Source of the DNA: an uncultured bacterium
GTDB taxonomy: Bacteria; Bacillota; Clostridia; Oscillospirales; Oscillospiraceae
DNA length: 37,282 bases
Direction: 5' to 3'
NCBI GenBank assembly: GCA_948469375.1
Contig: CAOKLO010000011.1
Span: forward strand, 1 to 37,282
Position numbers and translations under genes: made by a program. This document shows positions 31,578-37,282 of the stretch, one piece after another. Within the stretch, counting starts at the first letter, position 1; each line of letters opens with the position of its first letter. The notes under the pieces are model-generated. The model did no database searches. It was given only the letters and a program-made list of their open reading frames with translations, and was not told where the DNA came from.

Positions 31578-34500
31578 CAACCTCCAGGCGGCGCTGCAAA
31601 TGGCGGACAACGCCGCGAGGCAGGTCACGGGCAGCTACCGGACATGGACGGACTTCCTGGCTACGTCCGGCAGGCTCTACAAATACCCGTTCCAAGAGCA
31701 GCTTCTGATTTACGCCCAGCGGCCCGAGGCCACCGCCTGCGCGGAGTGGGACTTCTGGAACCAGCGGATGCGCCGGTACATCCGGCGCGGCACCAAGGGC
31801 ATTGCCCTCATTGACAGCAGCCAGGGCAGGCCCGTCCTGCGCTATGTGTTCGATGTCGCGGATACCGTCCGCAGGGATGAGACCGGGCTGAACCCGAACC
31901 TCTGGAAGTATGAGGCGGAACACCAGGACGTGGTAACTGCGGCGCTGGAGAGCCGCTTTGACGCTTCCGGTACGGATGGCCTCGCCGCCCAGCTGGAGCA
32001 GGTCGCCCAAAAGCTGGCGGGAGAATATTGGAATGAGTATCAAAGGGACATCATCCGCACCGTTGACGGTTCCTTCCTGGAGGGGTATGATGCTCTTAGC
32101 ATCGGCTCATCGTTTCGCAGCGCCGCCTCCGCCAGTATCGGCTATACGCTGCTGTCCCGCTGCGGCCTGAACCCGGAAAATCACTTCCAATATGAGGACT
32201 TCCTGAGTGTTTTCGATTTCAACACCCAGGACACGGTGACGGCCTTGGGCGGGGCGGTGAGCCAGTGCAGCGAACAGGTACTGCGGCAGATCGAAACCGT
32301 CATTAAACGCTATGAGCGCGAAAAGAGCGCGGAAAGGGGTATGGAGCATGGAGAACAATCTGACCTACACCCAAGTGGGGGACTATCTGATTCCCAATCT
32401 GGCCCTGCCGGAGCAGCCGAACCGGGACCTGGGCAAGTACGGGCGGATGCGCCTGCGGTATCTGAGGGAGCACCGGCCCGTGGTGTGGAACTGCATGGTG
32501 ATGAAGGGGACGCTGTTCAGCCACCTGCTGGAGATCGAGGACGCGGCGAACAGCCGCCTGGAGCTGCTGATGCCCCAGTTGGCGAAAGCGGCGGGAGCGA
32601 CGGAGCGGCTGAAAGCCACCGATCAGATGGCATGGGTGGGCCTGATGAACAATTGCAAGGCCCAGGCGGAGGAAATGATTCTGTCGGAGCTGATCTACAG
32701 CTGAGTTTCATGCCGCCGGAGATTCCCACACAGCAGCAGCAAATAGAGGCCATTCAGGAGGCAGAGAGCGTGAAAGCGCCCTCTGCCTTTTCCGTCTCAC
32801 AGGCGGACGTTGACCGGCAGCTGCGGATGTACGGCGGAAAAATGCGCATTTTCGAGCTATATCAGCAGGATTTGTCCACAAAAGACCGTGTTGCGGCTAT
32901 CCGGCGGGAATACGGCGCCAGTGGTCACAGCGTTTCCTTTTCAGATGGCAGAGGCGGCTTTTTGGACTACCGGCCCAGCACCGGCATGGAGTTCTGGAGC
33001 AAGCCCACGGACAAGAAATTCATCGTCAGATGGTCTGAGGTGGAGAAGCGGATTCATGAAATGGTTGCGGAGGGCAGCTACCTCTCCCAGGCAGAGATGG
33101 AGAAGTACCGGAGTGACCACCTGGAACAGGCTCCCGTGGAACCGGAACCCGCGCCAATGCCGGAGGCCACCCAGCCGAAACCGCCCACCCCGGCCCGCTC
33201 CCCCCAGGAGGCCATTGACGCGGCGCTCCAGGAGTGGAACGGGGACATTACCAGTAAGCACACCGTTGTCCGCTATATGAAAAACCACGCCCGCGACAAG
33301 GGCACGGCGGCATGGCTGAAAAGCGAATACGGGGATAACCTCCCCGCGTTCCCGGTCCCAGGAGCTGGCACCGACCTCCCCTGGCCCAAGGTGCAGCGGC
33401 GGATTGCCCAGCTTATCCAGAATGACCAGTTCTACACCCAGGAGGAACGGGACAATTTTGATGATATTGACCCCGTGGCCATCCGGGAGGCTCTGGAAAG
33501 CGGCGAGGAAAGCTCCTTTGTCCGGCAGGTCATGGCCGATGTGGAGCGGATCGCCGACCAGGAGGAACAGGCGCAGGAACCGGCAGCACCAAAAGTTCGG
33601 GAAATCTATGAGAAGTATAAGCCCATGGTCAAGGAGCTGGTGCTGGCGGATGCGGCCTATCAGAACGCCTGCCAAAACAGCGATAAGGACCTCGCGCTGC
33701 TTGAGGGCAGCGAAGCGGTCAAACGGGCCGCGATCTCCATCAAAGAAACGGATTTTATGCGGTCTTATTATGATATGCCTGAGTTCCAGAAGCGCCTGCA
33801 CAAAGAGATACTGGACGAAACCTATCCGGTCCTCTCCCAGCCCCGGCAGGAGCGGATTATCATTCCAGACCGTTCCGCCCAGCCGCCCCATGACCCGCTG
33901 GCACCGGCCTACAAAGTGGGCGATACGGTCTATCTTGAAAATACTGCCTTTGAGATCACCGGGATTGGCCTGCTTGATGTGCAGATGCTCGACCCCACGC
34001 TGCGCTACCCCGTTTTCCGAAGTATGAGCAAGGAAGACTTTGAGCGGCTGCTGCATCGGGATCCCCGGAATGACCGGATCACCAGCTACCTGCCCGCCGA
34101 TCTGAGGCGCGTCAACGATGATTTTCGGGAAGTCCTGACCTCCCATCTGCTGACGGACCGGGACAAGGACTACATCTCCGGCTGGCTGCGTTCCGGCGAG
34201 AACAACCGGGGAATTGCCATGCGGCTGTCGGAAGCATTTGCCAGCCGCGCCGAGACAGTCACGCTGGAAACGGGGGATGTCGCGGATTATTTTACCTCCA
34301 CCACCGGTATGGCGGTAGAAATCCAGGATAAATTCGGCACAAAGCAGTCCCGTTCCTGGGAGTCTGTCGCGCCCATCCTCCGGGCGATGTACCAACAGGA
34401 GCTGGACGGCTTCACCCATGAACCGCTCCGGCGGGAACCTGTGGAGCTGGAGGGGCGGCTGCACTATCAGGTGGGCGACAAAGTGGCCTTTGCCTATGGA

Positions 34501-37282
34501 GATCACGAGGTCAACGGCACAATCGGCTACATCGGAGAGATAGATGTCCGCATTGACACCGGCCCCTACGCCTGGAGCCACCAGACGGTCAACCGGGACT
34601 TCTTTGAGGATGCCGTGCGCCACGATGAGCGCAACGCCGGTCTCTTCACGCCGGAAGCTCCCGAGCAGGAGGCCCCGGCTGCGGAACCCGCGCCAACACC
34701 GGGACCGGCAACCATCTATCCGGCGGACAAAAACGGCCTGCCCTACGATGTGGTCTTTCAGCCCCTGCGCTTTGACGGGCCGGAACAGGATTCGCCGGAA
34801 CAGGCCCCCGCCGCCGGGAACTTCCGCATTACGGACGATCACCTGGGCGAGGGCGGGCCGAAAGCCAAGTTCCGCATGAACATGGACGCCATCAACACTC
34901 TCCAGGCCATTGAGCTGGAGGGCCGGTCCGCCACCCTGGAGGAACAGGAGATTTTATCCCGCTATGTGGGCTGGGGCGGTCTGGCCGATGCCTTTGACCC
35001 GGATAAAGCAAACTGGTCCAGTGAGTTCCTGGAATTGCAGGCGGCGCTTACCCCGGAGGAATATGCTTCGGCACGGGCTTCCACCCTCAATGCCCATTAC
35101 TCCAGCCCCACCGTCATCAAGGCCATCTATGAGGCTGTCGCCAATATGGGCTATGAGAGCGGCAATATCCTGGAACCCGCCTGCGGCGTGGGCAACTTCT
35201 TCGGCCTCCTGCCGGAGAGCATGACCGGTTCCAAGCTCTACGGCGTGGAGCTGGACAGCATCAGCGGGCGCATTGCCCAGCAGCTCTATCCCGATGCCAA
35301 TATTATCGTGCAGGGCTATGAGAAAGCAAAGTTCCCCAGGGACTTCTTCGACCTCGCTGTGGGCAATGTCCCTTTTGGGAATTATCCTGTGAACGACCGG
35401 GAGTACAACAAGCTGGGATTCAACATCCACAACTATTTCTTCGCCAAAACGCTGGACCGGGTGCGCCCCGGCGGCGTGGTGGCATTTGTCACCAGCCGGT
35501 ATACCCTGGATGCAAAGGATTCCAAGGTACGGGAGTATCTCGCGGAGCGGGCCGACCTGCTGGGGGCCATTCGCCTGCCGAATAACGCTTTCAAGGCCAA
35601 CGCCGGGACAGAGGTGGTTTCGGACATCCTTTTCCTGCAAAAACGCGATACCCCCGCTGTTGATACCCCTTCCTGGGTGCATTTGAGCGAAAACAAGGAC
35701 GGTTTCGCCATCAACCGCTATTTTTTGGAACATCCAGAGATGGTTTTAGGCGTTCTGACACCGGAAAACACCCAATATGGACGGCAGGAGTATACCGTTG
35801 CGCCCATTCCCGGCACGGGCCTCGCCCAGCAGCTCCATGAGGCGGTGTCCCATATCCACGGCGAGTACCGGGAGGCCGCGCCGCCGGAACTGGACGCGGA
35901 TATTGGGGAAGCGGAGATCACCGCCATTCCGGCGGACCTCAGCGTGAAAAACTACTCCTACGCTGTTGTGGACGGCGCGGTCTACTACCGGGAAAATTCC
36001 CAAATGGTCCAGCCACATCTGACCGCCGCCGCAAAGGAGCGCGTCATAAGTATGGTGGAGCTGCGGGACTGTGTGCAGGACCTGATCGACCTCCAGATGG
36101 ACGAGTTTGCCTCAGACGATGCTATTCAAGGGAAACAGGCGGAGCTGAACCGGCTCTATGACGCTTTTTCCAAGAAATTTGGCCTCGTCAACGACCGGGC
36201 CAACCGGCTGGCCTTTGACCGGGATTCCTCCTACTATCTGCTCTGCTCCCTGGAGGTGCTGGACGATAATGGCAAGCTGAAACGGAAAGCGGATATGTTC
36301 ACCAAGCGGACCATCAAGCAGAATGTCCATGTCACCGGCGTGGACACGGCGATGGATGCCCTGGCAGTATCTATCGGGGAGCGGGCCAAGGTGGATATGC
36401 CCTTCATGGCCCAGCTCACCGGAAAATCGGAGGCCGAGCTGGAGCAGGAGTTGACCGGCGTGATCTTCCGGGACATCCGATGCAATGAGAACCCGAACCA
36501 TATCCCCAAAGCCTTTCTGGATATGGACCGGTTTCCTCTGGTCACGGCGGACGAGTACCTCTCCGGCAACGTGCGCCAAAAACTCCGCATGGCTCAGGCG
36601 TTTCATGCCGCGCTGCCGCCGGAACAGCAGGACCGCGCCAAGGCCAATGTGGATGCTCTGACCGCCGCCCAGCCCAAGGACCTGGACGCTTCCGAGATCG
36701 AGGTCCGGCTGGGGACGGACTGGATCGACAAGTTCTACATCCAGCAGTTTATGTACGAGACGCTGAAAACGCCCAATTACCTGCGCGGCAAGATTGTGGT
36801 CAACCATTCTAAGGCGACAGAAGAGTGGTTCATCAGCGCGAAAAACAGCGTTGACAGCAAAGATGTTGCCGCTTACACCACCTACGGCACCAGCCGCGCC
36901 AGCGCCTACCGCATCCTGGAGGATTCTCTGAACCTCCGGGATGTTCGCATTTATGACACCGTGGAGGACCTGGACGGCAAGGAAAAGCGGGTTTTGAACG
37001 CCAAAGAGACCACCCTGGCGGCGCAGAAGCAGCAGGCCCTCCGGGATGAGTTTAAGGACTGGATATGGCGGGACCCCCAGCGGCGGCAGGCCCTGGTGAA
37101 GCAGTACAATGAGGAAATGAACTGCATCCGGCCCCGTGAATACGATGGAAGCCGGATACAGTTTTACGGCATCAACCCGGAGATCAAGCTGCAACCTCAC
37201 CAGATCAACGCCATTGCCCACGTCCTCTATGGCGGCAATACCCTCCTGGCCCATGAGGTGGGCGCGGGCAAGACCTTTGAGA
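31567..37282 (+). CDS. Giant N6-methylase/SNF2-type helicase protein, 5' part
   Basis: An open frame of more than 1,900 codons running off the right edge; GGAGG (31553-31557) precedes ATG 31567. Residues 1-250 are the usual N-terminal module (SGRLYKYPFQEQLLIYAQRP..TACAEWDFWNQRM.RYI.RGTKGIALID). Residues about 255-380 are a Gly/Pro/Asp/Gln-rich linker encoded in the same DNA as tnpV. Further accessory domains follow. An adenine-methylase domain has ILEPACGVGNFFGLLP (about 1200) and a modified catalytic motif NVPFG (about 1265) in place of NPPF/Y. The frame ends in a helicase Walker A, AHEVGAGKT. Family members are thought to bind, modify and remodel incoming element DNA. Thr/helicase motifs II-VI lie outside the window. 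Confidence 0.9.
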   Translation, partial: MANNNLQAALQMADNAARQVTGSYRTWTDFLATSGRLYKYPFQEQLLIYAQRPEATACAEWDFWNQRMRRYIRRGTKGIALIDSSQGRPVLRYVFDVADTVRRDETGLNPNLWKYEAEHQDVVTAALESRFDASGTDGLAAQLEQVAQKLAGEYWNEYQRDIIRTVDGSFLEGYDALSIGSSFRSAASASIGYTLLSRCGLNPENHFQYEDFLSVFDFNTQDTVTALGGAVSQCSEQVLRQIETVIKRYEREKSAERGMEHGEQSDLHPSGGLSDSQSGPAGAAEPGPGQVRADAPAVSEGAPARGVELHGDEGDAVQPPAGDRGRGEQPPGAADAPVGESGGSDGAAESHRSDGMGGPDEQLQGPGGGNDSVGADLQLSFMPPEIPTQQQQIEAIQEAESVKAPSAFSVSQADVDRQLRMYGGKMRIFELYQQDLSTKDRVAAIRREYGASGHSVSFSDGRGGFLDYRPSTGMEFWSKPTDKKFIVRWSEVEKRIHEMVAEGSYLSQAEMEKYRSDHLEQAPVEPEPAPMPEATQPKPPTPARSPQEAIDAALQEWNGDITSKHTVVRYMKNHARDKGTAAWLKSEYGDNLPAFPVPGAGTDLPWPKVQRRIAQLIQNDQFYTQEERDNFDDIDPVAIREALESGEESSFVRQVMADVERIADQEEQAQEPAAPKVREIYEKYKPMVKELVLADAAYQNACQNSDKDLALLEGSEAVKRAAISIKETDFMRSYYDMPEFQKRLHKEILDETYPVLSQPRQERIIIPDRSAQPPHDPLAPAYKVGDTVYLENTAFEITGIGLLDVQMLDPTLRYPVFRSMSKEDFERLLHRDPRNDRITSYLPADLRRVNDDFREVLTSHLLTDRDKDYISGWLRSGENNRGIAMRLSEAFASRAETVTLETGDVADYFTSTTGMAVEIQDKFGTKQSRSWESVAPILRAMYQQELDGFTHEPLRREPVELEGRLHYQVGDKVAFAYGDHEVNGTIGYIGEIDVRIDTGPYAWSHQTVNRDFFEDAVRHDERNAGLFTPEAPEQEAPAAEPAPTPGPATIYPADKNGLPYDVVFQPLRFDGPEQDSPEQAPAAGNFRITDDHLGEGGPKAKFRMNMDAINTLQAIELEGRSATLEEQEILSRYVGWGGLADAFDPDKANWSSEFLELQAALTPEEYASARASTLNAHYSSPTVIKAIYEAVANMGYESGNILEPACGVGNFFGLLPESMTGSKLYGVELDSISGRIAQQLYPDANIIVQGYEKAKFPRDFFDLAVGNVPFGNYPVNDREYNKLGFNIHNYFFAKTLDRVRPGGVVAFVTSRYTLDAKDSKVREYLAERADLLGAIRLPNNAFKANAGTEVVSDILFLQKRDTPAVDTPSWVHLSENKDGFAINRYFLEHPEMVLGVLTPENTQYGRQEYTVAPIPGTGLAQQLHEAVSHIHGEYREAAPPELDADIGEAEITAIPADLSVKNYSYAVVDGAVYYRENSQMVQPHLTAAAKERVISMVELRDCVQDLIDLQMDEFASDDAIQGKQAELNRLYDAFSKKFGLVNDRANRLAFDRDSSYYLLCSLEVLDDNGKLKRKADMFTKRTIKQNVHVTGVDTAMDALAVSIGERAKVDMPFMAQLTGKSEAELEQELTGVIFRDIRCNENPNHIPKAFLDMDRFPLVTADEYLSGNVRQKLRMAQAFHAALPPEQQDRAKANVDALTAAQPKDLDASEIEVRLGTDWIDKFYIQQFMYETLKTPNYLRGKIVVNHSKATEEWFISAKNSVDSKDVAAYTTYGTSRASAYRILEDSLNLRDVRIYDTVEDLDGKEKRVLNAKETTLAAQKQQALRDEFKDWIWRDPQRRQALVKQYNEEMNCIRPREYDGSRIQFYGINPEIKLQPHQINAIAHVLYGGNTLLAHEVGAGKTFE
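32321..32335 (+). repeat. Gene-junction repeat, short copy J3
   Basis: Fifteen bases identical to the start of J1 and J2, encoding EKSAE in the helicase frame. As in J1/J2 it supplies a GGAAAGGGG ribosome site for an ATG a few bases on, here the tnpV start at 32348. Confidence 0.65.
32348..32704 (+). CDS. tnpV: TnpV family protein, overprinted inside the helicase gene
   Basis: A 118-residue protein of the TnpV family of Tn4451-type and related elements: LTYTQVGDYLIPNLALPEQP, LGKYGRMRLRYLREHRP, HLLEIEDAANSRLELLMPQL, TERLKATDQMAWVGLMNN, AEEMILSELIYS. It lies wholly inside the helicase gene in the +1 frame. Its own ribosome site (GGAAAGGGG, 32331-32339) is correctly spaced from ATG 32348. Third codon positions are 104/118 G or C in this frame (hand count), typical of the element, against 43/118 for the helicase-frame third positions over the same bases. 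Its biochemical function is not established. Automated callers would often drop it because of the overlap. Confidence 0.8.
   Translation: MENNLTYTQVGDYLIPNLALPEQPNRDLGKYGRMRLRYLREHRPVVWNCMVMKGTLFSHLLEIEDAANSRLELLMPQLAKAAGATERLKATDQMAWVGLMNNCKAQAEEMILSELIYS

Noticed and set aside
32941-34842. Minus-strand open frame of 633 codons opposite the helicase gene
   Set aside because: Caused by GC-rich codon structure; the plus frame is continuous and homologous to the family.
1-37282. tRNA, rRNA, integrase, relaxase or oriT
   Set aside because: None could be recognised. The relaxase, integrase and attachment sites of the ICE must lie outside the window.

Overview
The window is the conjugation and maintenance backbone of an integrative and conjugative element (ICE) of the Tn1549/CD11xx-type group, from a GC-rich anaerobic Firmicute. 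A gut clostridium of the Oscillospiraceae/Lachnospiraceae kind is the best guess. The reasons are the high GC with strong G/C in third codon positions, the Gram-positive ribosome binding sites, and the diagnostic gene set: ParA/ParB, DUF6017 replication protein, PcfB, VirD4, Maff2, TrbL/VirB6, DUF3848, PrgI, VirB4, NlpC/P60 hydrolase, DUF4315, DUF4366, topoisomerase III, Cys-rich VLP, ArdC/zincin protein, TTRAP, TnpV and a giant methylase/helicase. Neither an integrase nor a relaxase is inside the window, so both ends of the element lie outside. Family names were recognised from memory; no search was run.

Layout. Positions 1-1843: parA-parB partition operon closed by a terminator. 1878-6380: an SLH-anchored surface protein, three small unrecognised genes and a PP-loop (PAPS-reductase-like) enzyme. 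6404-7317: a replication-initiator-like gene that carries inside its own coding sequence a 15-bp-period direct repeat array followed by an AT-rich stretch, a candidate replication origin. 7431-13489: PcfB, VirD4, Maff2 and TrbL. The virD4 gene is split by a complete group II intron (about 2.5 kb, with its own reverse transcriptase) inserted in the conserved GKETIDT/YNTGESRG stretch. 13504-14133: a lone minus-strand, AT-richer gene placed between transfer genes. 14311-21234: DUF3848, a radical-SAM gene in two frames, a cytosine-5 methyltransferase, PrgI, VirB4 and the cell-wall hydrolase. 21249-24115: an adenine/cytosine-N methyltransferase, DUF4315, DUF4366 and two small genes. 24244 to the end: topoisomerase III, Cys-rich VLP and a run of large multi-domain (polyvalent) proteins ending in a methylase/helicase that continues past the right edge.

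How it works together. PcfB plus VirD4 would couple the DNA substrate to a membrane channel built from Maff2, TrbL, PrgI and VirB4. The NlpC/P60 protein would open the peptidoglycan. ParA/ParB, the Rep-like protein and TopB would serve the circular or replicating form. The ArdC-zincin protein, the methyltransferases and the methylase/helicase would protect or process incoming DNA in a new host.

Most interesting signals: (1) a tnpV gene lying wholly inside the helicase gene in another frame, with codon bias showing that tnpV is the older frame; (2) the iteron-like array plus AT-rich block inside rep; (3) an apparently intact group II intron whose splicing is required for VirD4; (4) a -1 frameshift exactly between the second and third cysteine of a radical-SAM motif, at a slippery-type heptamer; (5) repeated protein modules and near-identical gene-junction sequences in the polyvalent region.
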